Shown here piece by piece: positions 15,417-25,700 of a stretch of 38,500 nt of DNA. The DNA comes from Candidatus Omnitrophota bacterium (GTDB taxonomy: Bacteria > Omnitrophota > Omnitrophia > Omnitrophales > JACROU01). The stretch is taken from NCBI GenBank assembly GCA_029261035.1, contig JAJDCD010000023.1, positions 1 through 38,500 of the forward strand. Reading direction: 5' to 3'. The number at the start of each line of letters is the position of its first letter. The stretch's first letter is position 1. Below the pieces are notes generated by a model that was not told where the DNA came from, did not search any database, and saw only the letters and a program-made list of their open reading frames with translations. Made by a program: the position numbers and the translations under genes.

Positions 15417-15835
15417 GAGAGTATTTGTATCTCTTCTTCTATAAATTGTTTTGACTCTTCATTTAAAATCCAAGATTGCATTTGTGAAAACTTCCCCTGA
15501 TTAATAGAGCAGATAACATAAGAGAAGATAGGCCACGCAAGGCTTCTGTCTGTTTCTGATGCCATTGACGGGTGGTCTGGGTGGGAATGATAAATACCTA
15601 TCACTTTTAACCCTTCATTTTCTGCAGCTTTTTCTATAGCAGCATACTGTTTTGGATCTAAATCATAGCGGTCATTTTTATGATCTGGGTTTAAGTTGCT
15701 GACAGGATAAAGCCGCTGAATTTCTTTTTTGGTGGGACCCCGTTTTCCTACAAGCAAACCGCATACTTCTTCAGGATACCCTTTTTGTGTGAGAGCTATT
15801 AACTCGCTGTGGATTTTATGGGGGAGCGTGAGCAT
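15413..15835 (-). CDS. JAMM/Mov34 (MPN+) family metalloprotease
   Basis: This 140-residue protein has the complete JAMM zinc motif: Glu in YPEEVCGLLVG near residue 20, and HSHPDHPSMASETD, which fits H-x-H-x7-S-x2-D. Bacterial relatives cleave isopeptide bonds or C-terminal tails of ubiquitin-like proteins such as ThiS/MoaD-type sulfur carriers, or act in siderophore and cysteine synthesis. No sulfur carrier gene lies beside it, so the substrate is unknown. I start at ATG 15835 because AAAGGA precedes it at good spacing. An in-frame ATG at 15880 falls inside an intergenic repeat and would add 15 residues without family similarity. Confidence 0.85.
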   Translation of the reverse strand: MLTLPHKIHSELIALTQKGYPEEVCGLLVGKRGPTKKEIQRLYPVSNLNPDHKNDRYDLDPKQYAAIEKAAENEGLKVIGIYHSHPDHPSMASETDRSLAWPIFSYVICSINQGKFSQMQSWILNEESKQFIEEEIQILS

Positions 15836-15874
15836 GAGCGTCCTTTGTGTGTTAGGGCCTTTGTTTCTCTGTGC

Positions 15875-15943
15875 TGTCATCCCCGCGAAAGCGGGGATCC
15901 AGAGTTAAATATAACTGGATTCCCGATCAAGTCGGGAATGACA
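15875..15943. repeat. Inverted repeat of the GTCATCCCCGCGAAAGCGGGG type
   Basis: Two small hairpins (CCCCGC-GAAA-GCGGGG and TCCCGA-TCAAG-TCGGGA) lie inside a larger palindrome from TGTCAT to ATGACA, between the JAMM gene and ilvD. Sequences of this kind are common dispersed intergenic repeats in many genomes. Confidence 0.65.
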
Positions 15944-16010
15944 AAAGTTCAACAAAAACTTTTTATCTATCCGCTCTACGCTAAACGCTATGCACTAGTA
16001 ATCAAAGGGT

Positions 16011-17684
16011 TTAACAGGTAATAGCCCCTTGAGAAGCAGAAGAAACGAGTTTTGCATACTTAGCCATGACACCTGTTTCGTAACGAGGTTTAGGAGCTTT
16101 CCAAGTTTTAAGACGTTTTTTAATTTCTGCTTGGCTTAAAAGAACATCAATTTTTCTTTTTGTGATATCCAAACGAATAATATCACCTGTTCGAACAGCG
16201 GCAATGGTTCCACCTGCAGCTGCTTCAGGAGCAACGTGTCCTACCATAAACCCACGAGTCGCACCAGAAAATCGACCGTCTGTAATGAGCGCTACGGTTT
16301 CACCCAAGCCTTCCCCTACAAGAGCAGCAGTTACTCCTAGCATTTCTCTCATACCAGGACCACCCTTTGGGCCTTCGTAGCGAATAACGACAACGTCGCC
16401 TGCGATAATCTTTTTTTGTTTCACTGCACGAAAAGCGTCTTCTTCACAGTTAAAAACCTTTGCAGGACCTTCGTGGAATACTTTTTTGTAACCGGCAACT
16501 TTAATTACAGAGCCTTCAGGGGATAAGTTCCCTTTTAAAATAACAAGTCCACCTGTAGCTTTGATTGGGTCTTTCAGTGATCGAATTACTTTTTGCCCTT
16601 TGCGTTCTGTGGCTTTTGCTGCTTCTTGAGCAATGGTTTTCCCTGTGACGGTCATACAAGCTTTATGCAGCAGTTTCGCATCCAGCATTCGTTTTGCAAC
16701 AAGGCGAATTCCACCGGCTTTATAAACGTCACTTGCTACATATTTTCCACCGGGTTTTAAATCCCCGAGAAGAGGGGTTCGTTTACTGATACGATCGAAA
16801 TCCGAAATAGATAAATTAATTTTCATTTCATGAGCAATAGCTAGAAGGTGAAGAACAGAGTTTGTAGATCCTCCTGTCATGGCAACAGCGGCAATAGCAT
16901 TTTCTAGCGATTTTTTAGTAATCACTTTGCTTGGACGAATATCTTTTTTTAGAACGTCCATGATGAGCTTTCCTGTTTCAAAACAAGCTTTGTCTTTTGC
17001 TTTAGACATTGCAGGGATTGCATTGACACCCATAGGGGAAATGCCCATAACCTCAAATGCTGTAGACATGGTATTTGCCGTAAATTGACCCCCACAAGAA
17101 CCTGCTGCTGGGCAAGCGACATCTTCTAATTTTTCAAATTCTTTCTTTGATATTTTCTTTGCGGAGTATTGGCCAACAGCTTCAAAAACATCTTGGATGG
17201 TAACGTCACAGTCTTTATATTTACCAGGATCAATAGATCCACCATAAATCATAAGGGAGGGGACATCCATACGGCATAGCGCCATTACGGTTCCTGGAAT
17301 AGTTTTGTCACAACCAGAAATAGCAACGATCCCATCAAAATAATGACCTCGAGCTACAAGTTCAATCGAGTCAGCAACTACTTCACGGCTAATTAAGGAA
17401 GTTTTCATTCCTTCGGTCCCCATAGTAATTCCGTCAGAGATAGCAATGGTATTAAATTCAATAGGGGTTCCGCCTGCTTTTCGAATGCCATCCTTAATTT
17501 TTTCGGAAAGGCGTCTAAGATGAAAGTTGCAAGGGGTGGTTTCGATCCAGGTATTGGCAACACCAATCATAGGACGATAGATATCTTTATTTTTAAGCCC
17601 CATTGCTTTTAGCATGGCTCGAGCAGGAGCTCGGCTAGGACCTTCTGTAATAGTAGCGCTATTTTTATTTAATTTCTTACTCAT
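16011..17684 (-). CDS. ilvD: Dihydroxy-acid dehydratase
   Basis: The 557-residue cytoplasmic iron-sulfur enzyme dehydrates 2,3-dihydroxy-isovalerate and -3-methylvalerate in valine, leucine and isoleucine synthesis. Family motifs are [13 protein letters not shown] near residue 42, GCDKTIPGT near 121, [25 protein letters not shown] near 190-215, [11 protein letters not shown] near 270, and the C-terminal [21 protein letters not shown]. The cysteines in [11 protein letters not shown] and GSCGG are those that hold the Fe-S cluster in IlvD/Edd proteins. The size and the valine-pathway pattern favour IlvD over Edd. AAGGAT precedes ATG 17684. The transketolase genes lie just upstream on the same strand, about 114 bp away. 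Confidence 0.95.
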   Translation of the reverse strand: MSKKLNKNSATITEGPSRAPARAMLKAMGLKNKDIYRPMIGVANTWIETTPCNFHLRRLSEKIKDGIRKAGGTPIEFNTIAISDGITMGTEGMKTSLISREVVADSIELVARGHYFDGIVAISGCDKTIPGTVMALCRMDVPSLMIYGGSIDPGKYKDCDVTIQDVFEAVGQYSAKKISKKEFEKLEDVACPAAGSCGGQFTANTMSTAFEVMGISPMGVNAIPAMSKAKDKACFETGKLIMDVLKKDIRPSKVITKKSLENAIAAVAMTGGSTNSVLHLLAIAHEMKINLSISDFDRISKRTPLLGDLKPGGKYVASDVYKAGGIRLVAKRMLDAKLLHKACMTVTGKTIAQEAAKATERKGQKVIRSLKDPIKATGGLVILKGNLSPEGSVIKVAGYKKVFHEGPAKVFNCEEDAFRAVKQKKIIAGDVVVIRYEGPKGGPGMREMLGVTAALVGEGLGETVALITDGRFSGATRGFMVGHVAPEAAAGGTIAAVRTGDIIRLDITKRKIDVLLSQAEIKKRLKTWKAPKPRYETGVMAKYAKLVSSASQGAITC

Positions 17685-17755
17685 GAGGATATCCTTTATT
17701 TATTAATATGGCTTAAGAATTTAAGGGATTAAAAATGAAACGGAGTTTTTTTGAG

Positions 17756-17776
17756 ACCCTTTGGCAAGCTCAGGGT
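17756..17776. repeat. ACCCT...AGGGT short palindrome
   Basis: ACCCTTTGGCAAGCTCAGGG is a variant of the common intergenic CCCTTCGACAAGCTCAGGG-type palindrome. It lies between the transketolase C subunit and ilvD. On the minus strand it is not followed by a T-run, so it is unlikely to be an intrinsic terminator. Confidence 0.45.
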
Positions 17777-17798
17777 TACAACAAGCTTGTCTTTGTTG

Positions 17799-18785
17799 TT
17801 ATTTTTTACGTTTGACGACTTTTTCAGCAGCTTCGACAATTTTCTCTGCAGTTAAACCATACTTTACCATGAGCTCGGCTGGTTTCCCGGATTCTGCATA
17901 AGTGTCTTGAACACCCACATACTCTTGTGGGGCAGGAGCATTTTCGGCTAATACTTTTGAGACCAAAGTGCCGAGGCCGCCAAAAATAGAATGTTCTTCT
18001 GCGGTAACAACAGCGCCAGTTCTTTGAGCCTCTTCTGTGAGAAGGGCTACGTCAATAGGTTTGAGTGTGTGAATATCGATAACAGAAGCACTAATACCTT
18101 TGTCTTTCAGTTGCTCGTGCGCTTCTAAAGCTTCCCAAACAAGAAGTCCTGTTGCTACGATAACGACATCATTTCCATCTCGAAGTTTAATTCCTTTGCC
18201 CATTTCAAATTTTTGATTTTCATCATGAACGATTGGTGCATTGGGTCTTCCTGTACGCATAAAAACAGGGCCGTCATACTTGAGTGCTTGTCTTACTAAA
18301 GCACGGGCAGAGGCTTCATCTGAAGGGTTGAGCACAGTAAAATTAGGGAGGCTGGACATTAACGCAAAATCTTCTATTGCTTGTTGGCTGACGCCATCTT
18401 CGCCAACACTGATTCCTCCATGAGAAGCAATGACCTTAACATTTGTTTTTGAGTAAGCGACGGCAAGGCGTAATTGGTCGTACCCTTTACAGGTAATAAA
18501 ACAAGAAAAGCTGGAGCATATAGGAATAAGTCCACAAGAGGCAAGGCCACTAGCGGCGCCTACAATGTTGGCTTCTCCAATACCAAAGTTATAAAAACGT
18601 TCTGGGAACTTTTCAGCAAAGAAAACAGTCTTTGTTGATTTGGATAGATCTCCATCTAAAACGACAATTTTATCGTTTGTTTCCGCAAGGACAGCTAATT
18701 CTTTTCCGTAAGCGTCCCGAGTAGCCATTCCCATCTTTTTTTCTAATTTTGGTTTTGTTGTAGAATCTGTCATCATTTTTCCCAT
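17799..18785 (-). CDS. Transketolase, C-terminal subunit
   Basis: The 328-residue protein carries the pyrimidine-binding (Pyr) domain and the transketolase C-terminal domain. After ATRDAYGKEL comes VVLDGDLSKST, then FYNFGIGEANIVGAASGLA, in which the conserved Glu of the IGE motif activates the thiamine diphosphate cofactor. SHGGISVGEDGVSQQAIEDFALM and VLNPSDEASARALVRQA follow, then the C-terminal VIDIHTLKPID and EEHSIFGGLGTLVSKVLAE. It pairs with the N-terminal subunit encoded 48 bp upstream to give a complete transketolase for the non-oxidative pentose phosphate pathway. Two alternative ATGs (18785 and 18776) are possible at the N-terminus. Confidence 0.93.
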   Translation of the reverse strand: MGKMMTDSTTKPKLEKKMGMATRDAYGKELAVLAETNDKIVVLDGDLSKSTKTVFFAEKFPERFYNFGIGEANIVGAASGLASCGLIPICSSFSCFITCKGYDQLRLAVAYSKTNVKVIASHGGISVGEDGVSQQAIEDFALMSSLPNFTVLNPSDEASARALVRQALKYDGPVFMRTGRPNAPIVHDENQKFEMGKGIKLRDGNDVVIVATGLLVWEALEAHEQLKDKGISASVIDIHTLKPIDVALLTEEAQRTGAVVTAEEHSIFGGLGTLVSKVLAENAPAPQEYVGVQDTYAESGKPAELMVKYGLTAEKIVEAAEKVVKRKK

Positions 18786-18833
18786 TCCGATTTTTTGTTA
18801 AATAGAGATAAATTAATTTTTATTGGCCGAAGG

Positions 18834-19658
18834 CTATTCGCCAAGTTCTACTAAAGCAGCTTTTAGCTCATCGTCTGTAGGAGCCACACCATGAAAATGA
18901 TTGTTGTGTTCCATGAAGGAAACCCCTTGTCCTTTGACGGTATGTGCAATAATAATTTGAGGTTTATCTTCTACGGTTCGTGCCCATTCAAAAGCACTTA
19001 GAATTTCACTGGTATTGTGGCCGTTAATTTCGCGGACAGCAAATCCAAAGGCGCGCCATTTTTCATCCATAGGGTGCATATCTAAGACGACTTTAACTGA
19101 GTCATCAAGTTGAAATTTATTATAATCTAAGATGACACAAACATTATTCAGTTTGTGGAACGCGGTAAACATGGCGGCTTCCCAAACTTGTCCTTCATTA
19201 CATTCTCCGTCACCTACCATGACGTAAGTGCGGTAATCTTTTTTTGCCATGCGAGCAGCTAAAGCATGTCCAATTCCGATGGAGAGCCCTTGTCCCAAAG
19301 AACCTGTCGAGGCTTCAATACCTGGAAGGGACGTTACAACAGGGTGTCCTTGGAGACGGCTGTTTATTTGTCTAAGCGTTAAAAGCTCTTCCGTAGGGAA
19401 GTAACCACTTAAGGCAAGTGCAGCATAAAGCGCTGGTACTCCGTGCCCTTTACTAAAGATAAAACGATCTCTATCTTCCCATTCAGGGTTTTTAGGGTCA
19501 TGATTTAATTCATTAAAAAACAACGTTGCAATAATATCGGTTGCTGAAAGAGAGCTGCCAGGATGCCCTGAAGCTGCTTTGTGGATCATGCGTACAATTT
19601 CTCTACGCATAAGTAGAGCTTTTTCTTCAATTTGAGATATAGAGAGTTTTTCAGTCAT
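18834..19658 (-). CDS. Transketolase, N-terminal (ThDP-binding) subunit
   Basis: The 274-residue protein is the PP domain of transketolase, which binds the diphosphate of thiamine diphosphate through GDGECNEGQVWEAAMFTAFHKLNN, the GDG...N signature, at about 152-175. The catalytic histidines are in SGHPGSSLSATD (about 30-41) and FSKGHGVPALY (about 68-78); GSLGQGLSIGIG is the family's glycine-rich strand. It is encoded just upstream of the C-terminal subunit. Split transketolases occur in archaea and many uncultured bacteria. I take ATG 19658; a GTG at 19667 would add three residues. Confidence 0.93.
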   Translation of the reverse strand: MTEKLSISQIEEKALLMRREIVRMIHKAASGHPGSSLSATDIIATLFFNELNHDPKNPEWEDRDRFIFSKGHGVPALYAALALSGYFPTEELLTLRQINSRLQGHPVVTSLPGIEASTGSLGQGLSIGIGHALAARMAKKDYRTYVMVGDGECNEGQVWEAAMFTAFHKLNNVCVILDYNKFQLDDSVKVVLDMHPMDEKWRAFGFAVREINGHNTSEILSAFEWARTVEDKPQIIIAHTVKGQGVSFMEHNNHFHGVAPTDDELKAALVELGE

Positions 19659-19706
19659 AGTCTTCACTTGTTTTGTAGAGTTAAAAGGCCGTAAAAAAGA
19701 GCCCCA

Positions 19707-19735
19707 ATCATACTAAAAATACATCAAAAAAACAA
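19707..19735 (-). promoter_or_regulatory. Promoter of the transketolase operon
   Basis: On the minus strand TTGTTT (19735-19730) and TATGAT (19712-19707) are 17 bp apart. The start would be near 19700, about 40 bases before the ATG at 19658. It would serve the two transketolase genes and possibly ilvD. Confidence 0.55.
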
Positions 19736-19770
19736 CGTAAAAACCAACCTTTTTGAGGGGTTTATGGAGA

Positions 19771-22700
19771 TTAAGCCATAACTGCAACGAGGCGTTTAGC
19801 TTTCATGAGCTGAATTAAGCCTGTGAGGACGCTCTCAGAGAGGGTGAAGCTGCCATCAGAGTCTTTTTCAAAAAGACCATCGGTTTCTAAGCCGAGGGCG
19901 AGATAGGCCGAGGCCATGGCATGAGCGGCTGCATACTCTTCGTCTTTGGAGAATTTGTCTGAATTGTATTTAAGGCGTTTTACATCTTCTCCCAAATCGG
20001 ATTTGAACTCCGAGCTGACTAAAGCCACATTTTCCGGAGACAGATTACTAAGTCCAGCTTTTCTAAGCATGGGACGAATAAATTGAGCGGCTCTTTGATT
20101 AATTAGATTTTGAACATCATATTCATTTAAAGATGAAAGCCCTTGAGAAGCATCTATTTGAGCTATTTTTGGATAAAACACAAATCCCATTCTTTTTCTT
20201 TGGAATAGGTTTGGATATGCTTTATTCAAACGATTTGCTTTTTGTCTGTTACCAATAAGGAAAAATAGTGCGGCACGGTCCGAGTTATAAATTTGATTTG
20301 TCTCTGCGGTTTCAAAACGTTTCACAAGGTCTTCATTTAGGGGCATAAAAACAGTTCCGACGCGATCTCCTTTGTAGTTCGTAACGCCATCCATAATTTG
20401 TTGCGCTGCCTTGTTTACATCTATGACATTTGCTTGAATAGTAGTAGGGAATGAGGTGGGCGCATTCATATTTAATTCAGTCTTGATGGAAGGAAGGATG
20501 TTATTAAAATAATCTTCAATGAAGGCGTTAGGAGTTTCAAACTCTCCTAAGATTGCTCTCATAACCCATTCGCTCAAAGTAACAGGGATTTTGTTGTCTA
20601 AGGAGTTTAAAGGAAGGGGTTGTAGCCCTGTTGGCAGTTCTTCAATATCAATTCCAGACAATAGCGTATAGACTTGGGCCCCTAAAGAAGAGGCGGAAAT
20701 GCGTGTTCGATTTCGATATTCATTCATTAATTCGTTGACGTTTGAAATACGACTAGAGATAGGGGAAGCAAGCGCTTGTGTTCGTTGAAAACCAGGAACG
20801 TTAACTCGAAGAGTTTGTCCACGGCCTGTCGGAGTAGTAGCTGATGAAGCTGCTTGTCCAACTCCTGTACTTTCATCTAAAGTTGTTTGCCATGTCGCTA
20901 TGGCTTTGATTAATTGGGAAACATCTTGTGCCATAAGATCTAAAGAGGCATATCGGTTTAGAGGGTTGGCATTCAATGCTTGATCTACAATCGTGTCCAA
21001 ACGCTCTGTGAGTTCTTTAGGTAAGGATACCCCTCGACGTTCAAGTATCAAACTTGGACGTTCATATTTAAGCTTTTGTCGAAGCATTGTGGTAGCAATG
21101 CCATCAAACTCATTTTTTTGTGTAAAATCGATTTCGTAGGGCAATCGACCGGTTAAAGCTTGGTACAGACTGACCCCTAAGGCATAAATATCAGAGCGTT
21201 GACTTTCTTTTCTGATGTATTGTTGATACTCGTCAATTTGATCTATATTGATGAGTCCTGCATTCCATAGGTCTTGAGTGGTTTGCCCTATTAATTCAGG
21301 AGCCATAAATTCTGGGGTTCCGTATATGATTTCTTCTTCTTTAATTTCGGAGCTCCATTTAAATAGGCCTAAGTCAATGACAACAACATTACCGTCTATA
21401 TCCATAATCAAATTAGCAGGTTTGATGTCCCTGTGAACACCCTCTCCTTTATCAGGATGTTTGGCTTTTGAGTGAAGTTCAAATAGGGCTGTTGCTGCTT
21501 TAACTCCAAAAATATCTAAAAGATCTTTGAGCATAGTTAATTTTGCGTCTTGTTTTCCAACAAAAAGAAGTTGGTTTTCTGTGATCAAGTTTAAAGGCTT
21601 TCCTTCAATAAACTCCATAGCATAACTATTTCCATTTTCGGCAACATATCTGGGAATAGACTGAATACCTGCTTGAGAGGTGAGGTAAGAGTGGTTTTCT
21701 TTCTCTTTTTTAAATAGATCAACATTGTAAGGATTTGTTTGCTCGATCAGTTGTTTTATTGCTAAAAGTTGGCCGTCGGCGCGTTCCACTAAGTAAACAG
21801 CACCAAAACCCCCCACACCAAGAGAGCGAAGGACTTTAGCTTTGACGGCGCCTAGAGATTCAGCTTGTACTTGGATCTCATTTATTTGCTCTGAAAGAAA
21901 TTCTGGAGCAAAGCCTACTTCTTCTAAGGCGTTCCGTATCTCTGCTGGATCCTGAGGGTTGAAGCTCTCAAAGGCTGTTAATTGGGGGGGGGCTTGATAA
22001 AGGTTTGCCATTTGTCCTAACGATTGAGCTTGAATAACTTCATCCAGTAAGCGGTCTGTTTCATAGATCTTCACTCGATCAAATTCAAAGAAATTAAATC
22101 CATTAAAGGAAACGCGAATGAAGGGCTCTAAAACGTTATTGAGTTTAGCCATTCTCTGTTTGGCAAAGATTTGTTGGGCACGTTCTGGAGAATCGCGAGA
22201 GAGTTGTGTGAAGAGGGTTCTCAGAGTATCTGTTAATTTATTTTTGAGTATTTTTTTGTACTCTTCATAAGGCTCATTATAATCTATAGGACTAATCTTT
22301 AAACTTTCATAAAAATCATCGGACCAATTGAGATCTTTTACCTGTAAGGGAAAGATTTTATTCAAAAGCGTTTTAACTGCTTTTTCTAACATTGCAGGAG
22401 CCAATGCCGGGGAAGCCAACTCAACTAAGGCGGCCCTGGAAATAGGCGTGCCCGTAATTTGATATCCAAATTGTTGAAATAGAAATCTAACTAGGTCTTT
22501 GTTGATGCTATTTTCTGAATAGTCTAGCCCAGAAAGAAAATCGGTTAACATTTCTTGAAATTCATCTAAACCTTCAATGCCTGTCTCCGCTACTTCGTCT
22601 GAACTATCCAACTCATCTAAATCTTCCAACTCCTCAATTTTCATCTCCTCTACTTCCCATTCTTTTTCTTGCAATTGAGCTTCACCCAATACGCTTAAGT

Positions 22701-25700
22701 CTATTTTTTCAAAAATATCTTTAAGGTCTTCTGCTTCTGTATAAAAAGCCTCGAATTCGGAGCTGGAAATAGGTTGTAAACCTTTGCTTTCCAGCGCGTA
22801 ATTAAGGGCGTATAAGATTTCCCAACGCACTATTTCTGCTTCTAGCTTTTTATCTAAGTCCTGAAGGATAGAATAATTGGCTAGGGGATTTCCGCTAAGA
22901 GCTACATAGAACAGGTCTACAAGGCTTTCGGGAATAACATCTAAGGAGAGGTTGACATCGATTTCGAATTTTCTAGCCAAATCACTCCTTACATTCTTTA
23001 GATAATTTTCAAATACAGTTCCAAATCTTTCTCGATTTAGTTCATTCTTTTGAGAGAGTTTTCTTAAGGAAAGGCTCATAGCTTGAAGACCGCGGAATTC
23101 ATTGATGTTTATAGTTTCGTTTGTAGTTCGACTTAAAATAGCATTGAGGGCTTGCTCTAGCTGTTCTTTCATCATATCGGATACGATTCTTTCCAACCGT
23201 TTTTCCAATTGGCGTGCTGCGGATCTATTTTTAGGGTTGGGACTCAAAAGGGTGGTGATAGCATCTTGAAGCCTTTGTGGAAAAGAGAAGTCAGCGACAC
23301 CAGACTCTTTTAAGCTTTGGTCTAAAGATTGAATATCCTGAGGCTGTATCCCTGCGATTTTCTTTTTTGCTTGGTCCTTGCTTAATCCAATGAGGTCGAA
23401 AGGAAGTTTTCCAGTCAACAAGTGATGGAAGACAACTCCAAGTGAAAACATGTCTGACTTTTGAGATACTTCCCGTATGTTTCCGGCGGCCATTTCTGGG
23501 GAGTTGTAAGCAATAGACCCTCGTCGGGTATTCTCGGGTAGAGTTTGTGTTTCTTCTTGTGTGATGGCTAAACCTAAATCGAAAAGTCGGACAGTTCCGT
23601 AGGTATCTATATAAAAGTTTTCTAATTTGAAGTCGTTGTTAATTTGGCCCGTTTGAGCTTGGTAATTTTGTACAGCTTTGGCGATGGCAAGCATATCAAA
23701 AACACGCGTAAATAAAGAGGCGGATTCATAATCTTTTATAGTGTTAGGAAAAACGTTTCTATTAGCGAAATATTTATCATCAAGAAATACCCCGCCTTCT
23801 AATAGCTCTATCGCAATATAAGGCTGTTTCCATTTTATGGAGCTTTCGGGATCTGTCACCACTTCGTAATTTTGCTCATAGATACGTACCACATGAGGGG
23901 ACTTTTCCGCGGCTTTTAAGATCTGAGCTTCACGGGCAAAAACACGAGTTGCTCTTTGTAAGGCTTCCTTACGACTCCCTAATTCTCGGGTTAACATTCT
24001 AAGGTAACGGTTGGAAGGTCTTTTGACTGCGACCATTGGAATATTTGTGCCGAGTGTTTTAATGGGAGCTTCTAATTCTACGCGGTCGATAACTCCCATT
24101 GATCCTTCTCCGATACTTTGAGAGGTTTTTACATTGGCTTTTGTGACAACTCTTTTGTCGCCGAGAGATTGGGCACTGAAAATACTTTCTTCAAATGGAG
24201 ACGTTGGGAATTTTTCAAAATCATCTTCCTCCTCTAGGAGAGGTAGGGTGGTGAAAGTAGTGTGTTCAGCAGAACCTCTTTCTCTATCCTGTCGGGCTTT
24301 GTAGCGTTTAAGAATAGAATCAAGAAATTTATCGTCTGATTTTTTTTCAGGAGCTTCTTTTTTTTCATCAAGAGGCGCTATATTGAAAAAATCCAAATCA
24401 ACATCGGCAAAGGTTTCTTCTTTTTCGATCACTCGTTTAGGCTTTACAATTTCATTGACAGAAATCGTAATATTGTTGGTGTTTATTATCTCTATAATTT
24501 GACCGAGTTCTCTTATTAAGCTCTCCGTTGAGGGACGTTCTTCAGGCCGCATGCGAACCGCTTTGTACATCAACTCAACCAAAGGATTTAATACTTCTTC
24601 AGGAATTGTTAATTCAATACTTCCAAATTCTTTCATGTCGCTTAAGAATTTTTCTTTAAAATCTTCTAAGGAAATGGGACTTTTACCCTTATTTAAAACA
24701 TCATCAAAATAGAGTCTCATTATGCTGAAATCTGTTCCGTAAGGGGCTGTTCCAGTAAACAAGAAATAAAGATTGACCCCCCAAGCATAAATGTCTGCTT
24801 TTTCGTCAATAGCATTAAGTTCACCTACTAACATTTCTGGAGAAATATTGATTAAACTTCCAATTTCTTTTGTTATGGAGCCCTTTCGAATTGCTTCTTT
24901 GGTTTGGGCCAGACCAAAATCAATTATTTTGACATTGCCATCTGACGTTAAGAGGGTATTGCCTAGTTTTAAATCTAGATGCACAATACCTTTAGAATGA
25001 ATATAGCTTAGGCCTTTGGCAAATTCTTGCATAATTTGAAGACGGTCTTTAAAGCCATATTCTTGAAATTGGCTATACAAATCAGAGGTATCCCCTGAGC
25101 CTTCTTTTTTAAAGATCAGCTCTATGAGCTCTTTGCCTTCGACAAGCTCCATCAATAGATACTCTGTTTCTTTTAAATTATCTGGAAGCTCTTGTTCGAA
25201 AGAAAGATCCGTCATTTTCCCATCTGTAATATATTCAGGGATGTAAGGAGAACCTTTCAGTCGTTCTAAAAGAGTAGATTCATTATTAAAACGGATCCTA
25301 GATTTTTCAGCGTCTTCGTAGGGACCCGGGGTATTGGTTTTTAATGCGAAATGACGATCTATATTAGAGATATCAAAGACAGTTCCTTGGGTGCCTTGCC
25401 CTAAGCGTCTTTCGACTGAGAGTGTTCCTAGAGCATTGGCAACGACGGTTTCTTCCAAAATAAAACTTTTGCCAGGCTCTACGAATTCTTCAACAGAATC
25501 AGCAGCAAAAATAGGTGGTGCAGCCGCTTGCCTTGGAGGCGGGAGAGTCTCTCCCGTAATAGCCGTTTGATTTCCAGTGACAGAAACGTAGTTTGGCACT
25601 CCATCCAGAGTTTCACCGGCGTCCTCTTGTGAATCAATAAATGTAAGAGGTATTCTGGGGTCAGTAACAATATCTACATATTGAATGCGAACACTATCAG

